From the NCBI RefSeq assembly GCF_900183575.1, contig NZ_FXUZ01000009.1:1-64000 (forward strand): 64,000 bases of DNA. Reading direction: 5' to 3'. This document shows positions 9,023 through 18,292 of the stretch, in pieces. The notes under the pieces are model-generated. The model was not told the origin of the DNA, did no database searches, and saw only the letters and a list, made by a program, of their open reading frames with translations. How positions within the stretch are numbered: position 1 is the first letter of the stretch; the number at the start of each line of letters is the position of its first letter. The stretch is from Staphylococcus cornubiensis (lineage in GTDB: Bacteria; Bacillota; Bacilli; Staphylococcales; Staphylococcaceae). Made by a program: the position numbers and the translations under genes.

Positions 9023-9961
9023 TCAACGTTTTGAATTCACTAGTGCCAATGCTTTATTGCGATTACTAAAATGACTTTTACTTATTCCATCAAGCACCTC
9101 AACGCCATATTTCTCAATCACCTTTGCCGCCGCCACATCCACCTTATGACTCGCACCTTTCAAAATCTCCATCCGATAACGTTTCGACAACTGATCCATA
9201 TGTTTCACAAAAGCATATCGTGAAATAATACTTGCCGCCGCAATCGCCAATGACTTCGATTCACCTTTCGTCTCATATTTCGTTTTCTGACGTTCCGGCA
9301 CTTCACCTAAAACATAATGTTCGTAAACCTCACGTTTGGCAAACTGATCAATCACAATGTAATCGACCACATCTGCATCGACTTTCTTTAATACATTTTT
9401 AATACATTCATTATGTAGGACGGCTTTCATTTTCACTTGTGACCACCCTAAACGTTGACGTTCATTATATTTCGGGTTGTCCAAAACAAGTAAAGAATGG
9501 GGTAAAAATGTGACGAGTTGTTCCGCCAATTCAACAATCTTTTTATCGGTTAAACGCTTGGAATCGTCTACACCTAATTCTTTTAAAACAGGAATGTGTT
9601 GCGAAGAGACATAGCAAGCACAAACCGTTAAAGGTCCGAAATAATCGCCGCTGCCTGCTTCATCACTCCCAATACAACTATGGGCATTATATGCGATAGT
9701 ATGTGTTTCAGTTGATTTTTTCTTTTTAGGTATGTTTGTCGTGTCCGATGCCGCGTCAGATGCGCCCAACAATTTTGTACATACAGCTTCTGCATTTTTA
9801 CCTTGAAACATCACTTTTTGTGAACGGTAAATACTGATTGTGACTCCCTCATATTTCTTTCGTGCTTGCATGCCAGTAGGTAATCCTTCTGTGTCAGCTT
9901 GCAGTCGTTTAATGAGTCCGTCAATTTCAGTTGTGTTCAGCTTTTTAACGATCGTTGACAT
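9023..9961 (-). CDS. rnhC: Ribonuclease HIII
   Basis: The 312-residue enzyme degrades the RNA strand of RNA/DNA hybrids. An N-terminal TBP-like substrate-binding domain (about 1-85) precedes the RNase H fold. The motif [14 protein letters not shown] supplies the first acidic residues of the active site, and [13 protein letters not shown] and [13 protein letters not shown] follow. The SD-E form GSDEAGSGD separates type HIII from HII. The start has GAGGTGA close upstream. It is divergent from zapA-cvpA-polX-mutS2, as in other staphylococci. Confidence 0.95.
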   Translation of the reverse strand: MSTIVKKLNTTEIDGLIKRLQADTEGLPTGMQARKKYEGVTISIYRSQKVMFQGKNAEAVCTKLLGASDAASDTTNIPKKKKSTETHTIAYNAHSCIGSDEAGSGDYFGPLTVCACYVSSQHIPVLKELGVDDSKRLTDKKIVELAEQLVTFLPHSLLVLDNPKYNERQRLGWSQVKMKAVLHNECIKNVLKKVDADVVDYIVIDQFAKREVYEHYVLGEVPERQKTKYETKGESKSLAIAAASIISRYAFVKHMDQLSKRYRMEILKGASHKVDVAAAKVIEKYGVEVLDGISKSHFSNRNKALALVNSKR

Positions 9962-10104
9962 GTGATCACCTCGCTTCTTTTTTCACTTTCAAATCGTAAC
10001 ATAGAATCAATAAGACGGAAACAATGAATGATACACAAATGTTACTAACTCGTGTATAATGAACCATGATAAATAAAAAAGATAATAAGGCTAGGTGAGT
10101 GAAG

Positions 10105-10371
10105 ATGGGTGAGTTTAAAAACCGAATCAATGTAACGATTAATGATCAAAACTATACGATTTTAGGGGAAGACGATCCTGAACGCATTCGTTATGTCGCT
10201 GACTTAGTAGATGGTAAAATTCGAGAGTTAGGACGTCGAAATGCAGGGCTAGATTCTGTACGTAAATCTGTACTTACTGCGGTAAACGTCATGCATGAGC
10301 TCGTGTTATTAGAAGAAGAAAATGCACTACTTAGAGAAGAAATCCAACGTTTAAAACATAGGGGCCACTAA
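10105..10371 (+). CDS. zapA: Cell division protein ZapA
   Basis: The 88-residue protein bundles FtsZ filaments and promotes Z-ring assembly. It shows the ZapA pattern: an N-terminal beta-sheet domain (NRINVTINDQNYTILG) and a long C-terminal coiled coil (LLEEENALLREEIQRL). The ATG at 10105 is preferred over GTG 10099 because AGGTGA lies 6 bases before it. It ends one base before the cvpA start and opens the zapA-cvpA-polX-mutS2 transcription unit. Confidence 0.92.
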   Translation: MGEFKNRINVTINDQNYTILGEDDPERIRYVADLVDGKIRELGRRNAGLDSVRKSVLTAVNVMHELVLLEEENALLREEIQRLKHRGH

Positions 10372-10372
10372 T

Positions 10373-10894
10373 GTGTATCTACTATTCATTTTAATCGTCA
10401 TGCTGTTTTTTGCAATGACAGGGTTTCATAGAGGTTGGAAGGTCAGTGCCTTACATTTGGGGAGTACATATTTTTCTTTATGGGTTGCAGCTCAATTTTA
10501 TCAGCCACTCAGTCATTATTTTAGATTGTTTATTCCGTATCCGCGAACCATCGCATTTGATACCCAGTTCGCTATAAGTATCGAGCAACCAGAAATGCGC
10601 TTCAATCATGTGATCGTATTTTTGTTACTCGTGCTCGTCGTGAAAACGATGTTGTACTTTGCGATTGGCAGTTTTAATAGTGTATTTACATTGCAACGAC
10701 TTGGATGGTCCAGTAGAATAATAGGCGCATGTCTCGCTTGTTGTTCGGGTATCATTTTTCTACATTTTAGTTGTTATGTTACCGCACTTTATCCGAATGA
10801 GACGATACAGTATGCACTCGCACAATCACAAGTTGCACAATGGTTCATTAGCCATATCCCATTTTTATCTGAGTTTACATTGAATTTGAAATAA
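10373..10894 (+). CDS. CvpA family membrane protein
   Basis: The 173-residue integral membrane protein has four hydrophobic segments (about 1-20, 25-45, 82-105 and 118-140). The family is named for E. coli CvpA, needed for colicin V production, but its role in Firmicutes is unknown. The start is GTG, 1 base after the zapA stop. The ribosome binding site is weak (AGGGGCC), suggesting translational coupling to zapA. S. aureus has a homologue in the same place. Confidence 0.85.
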   Translation: MYLLFILIVMLFFAMTGFHRGWKVSALHLGSTYFSLWVAAQFYQPLSHYFRLFIPYPRTIAFDTQFAISIEQPEMRFNHVIVFLLLVLVVKTMLYFAIGSFNSVFTLQRLGWSSRIIGACLACCSGIIFLHFSCYVTALYPNETIQYALAQSQVAQWFISHIPFLSEFTLNLK

Positions 10895-10907
10895 AACAGA
10901 CGAACGA

Positions 10908-10950
10908 GGCTGAGACTGATATGTGTTGTCACATGGTTTCACCCTCTTTT
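10908..10950 (+). terminator. Hairpin with T-run between cvpA and polX
   Basis: GAGGCTGAGAC (10909-10919) pairs imperfectly with GTTTCACCCTC (10936-10946), followed by TTTTTT. It lies inside what is otherwise an operon, so it may act as a partial terminator lowering polX-mutS2 expression. Confidence 0.65.
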
Positions 10951-10966
10951 TTAATGAGGTGATGAG

Positions 10967-12676
10967 ATGACTAAGAAAGATGTAATTCGTTTATTAGAAG
11001 AAATCGCGACTTATATGGAGTTAAAGGGAGAAAATACGTTCAAAGTCTCTGCATATCGTAAAGCTGTACAAAGTTTAGAAGCAGATGAACGTACAATGGA
11101 TCAAATTGAAGATGTAACAGAGTTGAAAAATATAGGTAAAGGTGTAGGAGAGGTCATCAATACATTTTTAGAAACAGGTGAATCGCCTACGCTTAATACA
11201 TTAAAAGAAGAAGTGCCAAGTGGTTTAATTCCGTTATTGAAAATTAAAGGGCTCGGAAGTAAACGTATTGCACGTCTTTATAAAGAATTAAACATTACTG
11301 ATCGAGCATCCTTTCAAAAAGCATGTGAAAACCATGAAATTAGTGCTTTAGATGGCTTTGGCAAGAAAACAGAAGAAAAATATTTAGAAGCTGTTCGTGA
11401 GTTAGGGGCTAAAAAAGAAGCTTATCCTATTGATACGATGAAAGGACTAAACGCACTCATTACAAAGCATTTACAGTCGATTGAAGCGATTGAACGTTTT
11501 GAAGTGGCGGGAAGTTTTCGTCGTAAGAAAGAAATGAGTAAAGATTTAGATTACATTATTAGTACAAATGAACCACTTGAAGTTCAAAAGCAACTTTTAG
11601 CGATACCTGAAAAGGTGGAAGAGGTAGCTGTAGGAGAAACGAAAGTCTCACTTGAACTGAGTTTTGATGACGAAACCATTGGCGTCGATTTTCGTTTGAT
11701 TGAACCTGCTGCATTTTATCATACGTTGCAACATTTCACGGGTTCTAAAGATCATAATATTCGTATTCGTCAAATTGCAAAACAAACGAACGAAAAAGTG
11801 AGTGAATATGGTATCGAACAACCGGATGGCACTTTGTTGCAACTCGATAGTGAAGCGGCGATTTATGAACATTTTGGTGCCAAGTGGATTGAACCGAGTA
11901 TGCGTGAAGATGGTTCGGAATTTGATAAAGATTTATCTGGAATCATCACACTCGATGATATTAATGGTGATATTCATATGCATACAACTGCGAGTGACGG
12001 GGCATTTTCATTAAGAGAAATGGTCGAAGCAAATATTGAAAAAGGCTACAAATTTATGTGTATTACGGATCATTCTCAAAGTTTGCGTGTCGCGAATGGC
12101 TTGTCTGTTGAACGCTTATTGAAACAAAATGAAGAAATTAAAAAATTAAATGAAGAATACTCAGAAATTGATATTTACTCAGGTACAGAAATGGATATTT
12201 TGCCGGATGGTCGATTAGATTACGATGATGAGGTGCTGGCTCAGTTGGATTATGTCATTGCTGCGATTCATCAAAGTTTTAATCAATCAGAAGAAGAGAT
12301 CATGAAGCGATTAGAAGCAGCATGTCGTAACCCTTATGTTCGCCATATTGCACATCCAACAGGGCGTATTATCGGACGACGTGATGGTTATAAACCGAAT
12401 ATGTCACAGTTGATTGAGCTATGTCGTGAAACGGGCACAGTGCTTGAAATTAATGCAAATCCGAAACGTTTAGATTTGAGTGCTGAAGTGTTGCGCCAAA
12501 ATCCAGGTTTGAAAGTCGCGATTAATACGGATGCGCATCACGTCGATCATTTGAACTTCATGGATTATGGTATTGCGACAGCGCAAAAAGGCTTCGTCAA
12601 AAAAGAAGATGTTGTGAATGCGATGTCTCGTGAAGCATTTAAGAAATTTATTACACAACCCAAAACTGTTGAATAG
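10967..12676 (+). CDS. polX: DNA polymerase/3'-5' exonuclease PolX
   Basis: The 569-residue family X polymerase acts in gap filling and base excision repair. Residues 1-150 carry two helix-hairpin-helix motifs. The polymerase beta-like domain contains VAGSFRRKKEMSKDLDYII (the metal-binding DLD). The C-terminal PHP domain (about 335-569) holds GDIHMHTTASDG, CITDHSQS, HIAHPTGR and NTDAHH, which provide the metal ligands of the exonuclease. GAGGTGATGAG precedes the ATG. It ends 15 bases before mutS2. Confidence 0.95.
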   Translation: MTKKDVIRLLEEIATYMELKGENTFKVSAYRKAVQSLEADERTMDQIEDVTELKNIGKGVGEVINTFLETGESPTLNTLKEEVPSGLIPLLKIKGLGSKRIARLYKELNITDRASFQKACENHEISALDGFGKKTEEKYLEAVRELGAKKEAYPIDTMKGLNALITKHLQSIEAIERFEVAGSFRRKKEMSKDLDYIISTNEPLEVQKQLLAIPEKVEEVAVGETKVSLELSFDDETIGVDFRLIEPAAFYHTLQHFTGSKDHNIRIRQIAKQTNEKVSEYGIEQPDGTLLQLDSEAAIYEHFGAKWIEPSMREDGSEFDKDLSGIITLDDINGDIHMHTTASDGAFSLREMVEANIEKGYKFMCITDHSQSLRVANGLSVERLLKQNEEIKKLNEEYSEIDIYSGTEMDILPDGRLDYDDEVLAQLDYVIAAIHQSFNQSEEEIMKRLEAACRNPYVRHIAHPTGRIIGRRDGYKPNMSQLIELCRETGTVLEINANPKRLDLSAEVLRQNPGLKVAINTDAHHVDHLNFMDYGIATAQKGFVKKEDVVNAMSREAFKKFITQPKTVE

Positions 12677-12691
12677 AAATTGAGGGATTGG

Positions 12692-15040
12692 ATGAAACAA
12701 AAAACTTTAGAAATATTGGAATTTAATAAAGTCAAGTCATTGATTGAGCAAGAGGTCATCAGTGATTTGGCGATTGAAAAGGTACAACAATTAGAACCAT
12801 CGTCTGACTATGACGCAGTGGTTTTTCAAATGAATGAAGTGGACGAAATCGCTCAAATTTATAATCAATACCGCTTACCAAGTATGAGTGGTTTGTCACG
12901 CATACAACCTTATGTGAAGCGTTCACAAATTGGTGGCACATTGAACGTACAAGAGCTCAATGCGATTAAAGCGCTGATTCAAGTCCAAAACCAATTTAAG
13001 ACATTTTATAATCAACTCGTGGAAGACGAAGAAGCGGTCAATTATGAAATTTTGGATGAGCAGATGCAACAGCTCCCTGTATTGACCCATTTATACCAAT
13101 CGATTCATCAAAAATGTGATGCACAAGACTTGTATGATTCAGCGAGTATGGAGCTACAATCGATTCGAAGCCGTATTTCTAAAACGAATCAACGTGTCCG
13201 TGCACAATTAGATCGTATGGTGAAATCAACGAGCAATCAGAAAAAATTATCTGATGCAATTGTGACGGTGAGAAATGAACGTAACGTGATTCCTGTACGA
13301 GCAGAGTACCGTCAAGATTTTAACGGGATTGTGCATGATCAGTCTGCCTCAGGTCAAACCCTTTACATCGAGCCTTCTGCAGTCGTTGAGTTGAACAATC
13401 AAATTAGTCGTCTACGTAGCGAGGAAGCAACAGAAGTCCAACGCATTCTTGCTGAGTTAACAGCTGAAGTGGCAGAAGAAGCTGAAGCGTGTTTGATATC
13501 CGAACGTGTGATGGGGCATTTAGACTTTTTAATTGGTAAAGCACGTTATGGTGCAAAAATTAAAGGAACTAAACCGACATTTTCAGAACAGCGACACGTG
13601 TATTTACCGAAAGCATTTCATCCGTTACTCGACCGAGAAACTGTAGTAGCAAATACGATTGAATTTGAGTCTTCTATTCAAACAGTGATTATTACCGGTC
13701 CAAATACAGGGGGTAAAACAGTCACATTAAAAACGTTAGGCTTAATTATTCTTATGGCGCAATCAGGCTTGTTAATTCCAACGTTGGATGGCAGTCAGCT
13801 GAGTGTGTTTGACAACGTCTTTTGTGACATAGGTGATGAACAGTCGATTGAGCAGTCGTTGTCTACGTTCTCTTCTCATATGAAAACCATTGTAAATATT
13901 TTAGAAGAAGCGAATGATAAGAGTTTGATTTTATTTGATGAACTTGGTGCCGGTACAGACCCGAGTGAAGGTGCAGCACTCGCAATGAGTATTTTAGACC
14001 ATGTGCATGATATGGGCGCGCTTGTCATGGCGACGACGCACTATCCTGAATTGAAAGCGTACAGTTACAATCGTGCAGGTGTCATGAATGCGAGTGTTGA
14101 ATTTGACGTTGATACATTAAGTCCGACGTACAAATTATTGATGGGCGTACCAGGTCGTTCGAATGCGTTTGATATTTCGAAACGTTTAGGTCTTGGCTTG
14201 AAAATCATTAACCATGCGAAATCTATGATAGGTCAAGACGAGCAAGAAATTAACGAGATGATTGCGTCCCTCGAAAAAAATGCGAAACGTGTAGATGACC
14301 AACGTATTGAACTCGATCGCCTCGTCCGTGAAGCGTCACAAATTCATAATGACTTGTCACGTGCATATCAGCAATATCAAAATATGGAATCTCGTTTAAT
14401 AGAGGAAGCGAAAGATAAAGCCAATCAACGTGTCAAAGCGGCGATGGAAGAAGCAGATGACATATTGAAATCATTACGTGATATGCGTGACCAAAAAGGC
14501 GCAGAAGTGAAAGAACACGAGCTGATTGATCAACGGAAACGTCTAGAAGACCAATATGAAGCGAAATCAATTAAGCAAAATGTGAAAAAGCAAAAATGGG
14601 ACGAAATTAAAGCGGGTGACGAAGTTAAAGTGCTTTCTTATGGTCAAAAAGGGGAAGTGCTTGAAGTATTAGATGATGACGAAGCGGTCGTTCAAATGGG
14701 CATTATTAAAATGAAATTGCCATTAAGTGACCTTGAGAAGAAAGAAAAGGCAAAAGAGCAACCGAAAAAAGTCGTCACACGTACGAATCGTTCAACAGTT
14801 AAAATGGAACTGGATTTAAGAGGATATCGTTATGATGAAGCGATGGTCGCACTCGATCAGTATCTTGATCAAGCGGTACTCAGTAACTATGAAGATGTTT
14901 ATATCATTCATGGTAAAGGAACGGGCGCATTACAAAAAGGCGTGCAGCAACATTTGAAACGTCATAAAAGTGTAGCGGACTTCAGAGGTGGAATGCCGAG
15001 TGAAGGTGGATTTGGTGTAACGGTCGTGACGTTGAAATAG
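12692..15040 (+). CDS. mutS2: MutS2 (endonuclease and ribosome-splitting ATPase, Smr domain)
   Basis: The 782-residue protein has MutS core and clamp regions without the mismatch-recognition domain. Its ATPase carries Walker [14 protein letters not shown] (about 331-343), Walker [14 protein letters not shown] and a long coiled coil. A C-terminal Smr domain begins [12 protein letters not shown] and contains HGKGTGAL. The family suppresses recombination in some bacteria and in B. subtilis splits collided ribosomes. The in-frame TTG at 12680 was rejected because TGAGGGA is correctly spaced from ATG 12692. Length equals the S. aureus protein. Confidence 0.95.
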   Translation: MKQKTLEILEFNKVKSLIEQEVISDLAIEKVQQLEPSSDYDAVVFQMNEVDEIAQIYNQYRLPSMSGLSRIQPYVKRSQIGGTLNVQELNAIKALIQVQNQFKTFYNQLVEDEEAVNYEILDEQMQQLPVLTHLYQSIHQKCDAQDLYDSASMELQSIRSRISKTNQRVRAQLDRMVKSTSNQKKLSDAIVTVRNERNVIPVRAEYRQDFNGIVHDQSASGQTLYIEPSAVVELNNQISRLRSEEATEVQRILAELTAEVAEEAEACLISERVMGHLDFLIGKARYGAKIKGTKPTFSEQRHVYLPKAFHPLLDRETVVANTIEFESSIQTVIITGPNTGGKTVTLKTLGLIILMAQSGLLIPTLDGSQLSVFDNVFCDIGDEQSIEQSLSTFSSHMKTIVNILEEANDKSLILFDELGAGTDPSEGAALAMSILDHVHDMGALVMATTHYPELKAYSYNRAGVMNASVEFDVDTLSPTYKLLMGVPGRSNAFDISKRLGLGLKIINHAKSMIGQDEQEINEMIASLEKNAKRVDDQRIELDRLVREASQIHNDLSRAYQQYQNMESRLIEEAKDKANQRVKAAMEEADDILKSLRDMRDQKGAEVKEHELIDQRKRLEDQYEAKSIKQNVKKQKWDEIKAGDEVKVLSYGQKGEVLEVLDDDEAVVQMGIIKMKLPLSDLEKKEKAKEQPKKVVTRTNRSTVKMELDLRGYRYDEAMVALDQYLDQAVLSNYEDVYIIHGKGTGALQKGVQQHLKRHKSVADFRGGMPSEGGFGVTVVTLK

Positions 15041-15117
15041 TGAGCATGATAAGTGAAATCATGTGCACGATTTGATATAATTTTAATATCAGACGAAATT
15101 TAAGGAGGAAACTTCCT

Positions 15118-15432
15118 ATGGCAATAATAGAAGTGAAAGATTCTAATTTTGACGAACAAATCCAATCAGGTGTAAAACTAGTAGACTTTTGGGCAACTTG
15201 GTGTGGCCCTTGTAAAATGATTGCGCCTGTATTAGAAGATTTAGCAAGTGACTACGAAGGTAAAGCTGACATTTTAAAATTAGATGTTGACCAAAACCAA
15301 GCGACTGCAGCAAAATTTGAAGTAATGAGCATTCCAACTTTAATCGTATTTAAAGATGGTCAACCTGTAGACAAAGTTGTTGGCTTCCAACCAAAAGAAA
15401 ACTTAGCACAAGTATTAGATAAACACGTATAA
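15118..15432 (+). CDS. trxA: Thioredoxin
   Basis: The 104-residue cytosolic thiol-disulfide oxidoreductase has the canonical active site WCGPCK (about residues 28-33) and the cis-proline segment SIPT. It is reduced by thioredoxin reductase and serves ribonucleotide reductase and peroxidases. A very strong AAGGAGGAAAC ribosome binding site precedes the ATG. It is monocistronic: a separate upstream region follows mutS2 and a terminator lies at 15570-15620. Confidence 0.97.
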   Translation: MAIIEVKDSNFDEQIQSGVKLVDFWATWCGPCKMIAPVLEDLASDYEGKADILKLDVDQNQATAAKFEVMSIPTLIVFKDGQPVDKVVGFQPKENLAQVLDKHV

Positions 15433-15569
15433 TCACATATTCACTTTTATTAAAATAGATGAATTTAAAAAGTTAGAATATACAATTACAGTTATTTGAT
15501 TGAATGAAAAGCGCAGTCGGTGATAAGTGACTCCGCGTGCTTGTAAATATGAAATGAATCACCGTTGCG

Positions 15570-15620
15570 GGAGTGAAACAGTCATTGAAGCATTGATATG
15601 ACGTTCGTTTCACTCCTTTT
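15570..15620 (+). terminator. Terminator between trxA and uvrC
   Basis: GGAGTGAAAC (15570-15579) pairs perfectly with GTTTCACTCC (15607-15616), followed by TTTT. The loop is long (27 bases). Confidence 0.75.
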
Positions 15621-15698
15621 CGTTGTTTAAAACAGCTATGATGTTACGATAAGATTTGACGCACTGAAGGTAGGAGACGTAAAGAAGGTGAATGATGC

Positions 15699-17486
15699 AT
15701 GGAGGAAACGCAAAGTCGAATTAAACAAAAGTTGTCCGTTTTACCTATGGAACCAGGTTGCTATTTAATGAAAGACCGACAAAACCAAGTGATTTATGTA
15801 GGGAAAGCGAAAAAGTTAAGAAATCGTGTCCGTTCTTATTTTACAGGCGCCCACGATACAAAAACAACACGTTTAGTTCGAGAGATTGTTGATTTTGAGT
15901 ATATCGTGACATCGAGTGAAACAGAGTCACTATTACTTGAGTTAAACTTAATTAAAAAATACCAACCGCGATACAATATTTTATTAAAAGATGACAAGAG
16001 CTATCCTTTTATTAAAATTACGAAAGAACGCCATCCCAAGTTGATTGTGACGCGTACAGTACGTAAAGGAAGCGGAAAATATTTTGGGCCATACCCGAAT
16101 GCTTACTCGGCACATGAAACGAAGAAGTTGTTGGATCGCATTTATCCATTTCGAAAATGTGATAAAATGCCGGATCGTTTATGTTTGTACTATCATATTG
16201 GACAGTGTTTAGGGCCGTGCGTTTATCCTGTTGAACAAACGGAATATGAGCGTATGACAAAAGAGATTACTGAGTTTTTAAATGGTGAAGATAAAACCAT
16301 CTTAAAAAACTTAGAAGAGAAAATGATGAAGGCAAGTGAAAATCTAGAGTTCGAGCAAGCAAAGGAATATCGTGATCTCATACAGCATGTGAATAATTTG
16401 ACGAAAAAACAAAAAATTATGTCTGTCGATCAAACAGTGCGTGACGTTTTTGGGTATTATGTCGATAAAGGATGGATGTGTATTCAAGTGTTCTTTATTA
16501 GACAAGGGAATTTGATTGAACGTGAGGCGACGATGTTTCCATTACAACAAACGCCTGAAGAAGAGTTCTATACGTTTATTGGTCAATTTTATCAATTGAA
16601 TCAACATTTTTTACCAAAAGAAGTGCATATTCCGAAACAACTCGACGTAGAAATGGTCCATTCCGTTGTGGATACGAACATTCTCACGCCTCAACGTGGA
16701 CAGAAAAAACAATTAGTCGATATGGCAAATAAAAACGCACGTATATCATTAGAGAATAAATTTGAATTAATCGCACGTGATGAATCTCGTACGATTAAAG
16801 CGATTGAGCAACTCGGTGATGCGATGGGTATTCAGACGCCTATTCGTATTGAAGCATTTGATAACTCAAACATTCAAGGTGTCGATCCGGTATCCGCAAT
16901 GGTCAGCTTTGTTGATGGTAAACCTGATAAAAAAGGGTATCGTAAATATAAAATTAAATCTGTTGAAGGCCCGGATGATTATAAATCCATGCAAGAAGCG
17001 GTGCGTCGTCGTTATACACGCGTATTAAATGAAGGGTTACCACTGCCAGACTTAATTATCATTGACGGTGGGAAAGGGCATATGTCGAGTGTGGCGGACG
17101 TACTTGAAAACGAACTTGGGTTAGATATTACGATTGCAGGTCTAGCCAAAAATGATAAACACCAAACTTCAGAATTATTATATGGAGAGACTGCACAAGT
17201 AGTTCCACTAAAGAAAAACAGTCAAGCTTTCTATTTATTACAACGCATTCAAGATGAAGTGCATCGATTCGCGATTACTTTCCATCGTCAAACACGTCAA
17301 AAGACAGGATTACGTTCTATATTAGATCAAGTGGAAGGCATCGGCCCCAAACGAAAGACAAAATTATTGCGCACATTTGGATCGATTAAAAAAATGCGTG
17401 AAGCTTCTGTAGAGACATTGCAAGAAGCAGGATTACCGAAAAAAACAGCTGAGGTTCTTTTTAAAACATTGCAAGAGGAAGACTAG
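15699..17486 (+). CDS. uvrC: Excinuclease ABC subunit C
   Basis: The 595-residue nuclease makes both incisions in UvrABC nucleotide excision repair. The GIY-YIG domain (about 12-95) contains [25 protein letters not shown] domain ([10 protein letters not shown], about 200-235) contacts UvrB. The RNase H-like domain includes [11 protein letters not shown] and IIDGGKGH. Tandem helix-hairpin-helix motifs close the C-terminus ([13 protein letters not shown]). GAAGGTGAATG precedes the ATG. Confidence 0.96.
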   Translation: MEETQSRIKQKLSVLPMEPGCYLMKDRQNQVIYVGKAKKLRNRVRSYFTGAHDTKTTRLVREIVDFEYIVTSSETESLLLELNLIKKYQPRYNILLKDDKSYPFIKITKERHPKLIVTRTVRKGSGKYFGPYPNAYSAHETKKLLDRIYPFRKCDKMPDRLCLYYHIGQCLGPCVYPVEQTEYERMTKEITEFLNGEDKTILKNLEEKMMKASENLEFEQAKEYRDLIQHVNNLTKKQKIMSVDQTVRDVFGYYVDKGWMCIQVFFIRQGNLIEREATMFPLQQTPEEEFYTFIGQFYQLNQHFLPKEVHIPKQLDVEMVHSVVDTNILTPQRGQKKQLVDMANKNARISLENKFELIARDESRTIKAIEQLGDAMGIQTPIRIEAFDNSNIQGVDPVSAMVSFVDGKPDKKGYRKYKIKSVEGPDDYKSMQEAVRRRYTRVLNEGLPLPDLIIIDGGKGHMSSVADVLENELGLDITIAGLAKNDKHQTSELLYGETAQVVPLKKNSQAFYLLQRIQDEVHRFAITFHRQTRQKTGLRSILDQVEGIGPKRKTKLLRTFGSIKKMREASVETLQEAGLPKKTAEVLFKTLQEED

Positions 17487-17488
17487 AT

Positions 17489-17525
17489 AAATTTGGTATG
17501 AGAATCATTCTCATACCCAAATTTG
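17489..17525. promoter_or_regulatory. Fur-box-like palindrome between uvrC and sdhC
   Basis: The core TGAGAATCATTCTCA (17499-17513) fits the 7-1-7 Fur operator (TGATAATNATTATCA) with two symmetric differences. It sits inside a longer near-perfect inverted repeat from AAATTTGG to CCAAATTT. The arms could also form a terminator hairpin for uvrC, but no T-run follows. Upstream of the iron-rich succinate dehydrogenase, an iron-responsive operator makes biological sense. Confidence 0.6.
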
Positions 17526-17576
17526 TCACAATTAATGTTACAATAATAGAGAGTTGATTTCTTTTTTTAATATGAT

Positions 17577-17592
17577 ATGCAAACGTTTTCTG
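17577..17592 (+). promoter_or_regulatory. cre site (CcpA) upstream of sdhC
   Basis: ATGCAAACGTTTTCTG matches the catabolite-responsive element consensus WTGNAANCGNWWNCWW at nearly every fixed position. It lies 57 bases upstream of the sdhC start. CcpA repression of TCA-cycle genes is established in Bacillus and Staphylococcus. Confidence 0.72.
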
Positions 17593-17648
17593 AATAGACA
17601 ATAATGAAAGAAATCAAAAAATTAAAAGTATCGCAGGGGGGACTTCCT

Positions 17649-18260
17649 TTGGCACATTCAAAGAACCAATTCTACCTTAGACGTTTACATTCGTTACTTG
17701 GTGTCATTCCATTAGGTGGCTTTTTACTCGTTCACTTACTGGTTAACCATCAAGCAACACAAGGGGTGGAAGCATTTAATAAGGCGGCTAGTATGATGGA
17801 GTCGCTACCATTTTTATATGCTTTAGAGATTATCATGATATACATTCCAATTTTATATCATGCAGTCTACGGCGTACATATTGCGTTCACAGCGAGTCAC
17901 AACATCGGACATCATTCGTATATGCGAAATTGGATGTTCTTATTTCAACGTATTTCGGGCATTTTAACGTTTATTTTCGTAATGATTCACGTGTGGCAAA
18001 CACGTATTCAAAAGTTTTTTGGCCAAGAAGTGAATTATGACATGGTACATGACATCGTATCGAATCCTTTTTGGTTAGTGTTCTACATCGTGTGTATCAT
18101 TGCAGTGGTATTCCATTTCTCAAATGGTTTATGGTCATTTTTAGTAACTTGGGGCATTTTGCAATCACCAAAATCACAAAAAGTATTTACTTGGGTATCA
18201 CTTGTAATTTTCATTGTGGTTTCATATATCGGTGTGAGTGCAATTTTAGCTTTCGTATAA
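17649..18260 (+). CDS. sdhC: Succinate dehydrogenase cytochrome b558 subunit
   Basis: The 203-residue membrane anchor carries about five transmembrane helices (near 20-40, 60-82, 100-125, 145-170 and 180-203). It binds haem b with histidines such as those in HLLVNH, YHAVYG and IHVWQT, and passes electrons from SdhB to menaquinone. The N-terminus KNQFYLRRLHS is characteristic of staphylococcal SdhC. The TTG start at 17649 has AGGGGGG 7-8 bases upstream. An in-frame ATG at 17604 would add 15 atypical residues. It is first in sdhCAB. Confidence 0.92.
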   Translation: MAHSKNQFYLRRLHSLLGVIPLGGFLLVHLLVNHQATQGVEAFNKAASMMESLPFLYALEIIMIYIPILYHAVYGVHIAFTASHNIGHHSYMRNWMFLFQRISGILTFIFVMIHVWQTRIQKFFGQEVNYDMVHDIVSNPFWLVFYIVCIIAVVFHFSNGLWSFLVTWGILQSPKSQKVFTWVSLVIFIVVSYIGVSAILAFV

Positions 18261-18292
18261 ACGTTTAATCATTTCAGGGGAGTGACAATTCT

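Noticed and set aside
17604..17648. Upstream ATG start for sdhC
   Set aside because: The added 15 residues are not found in SdhC, and the strong ribosome binding site points to TTG 17649.
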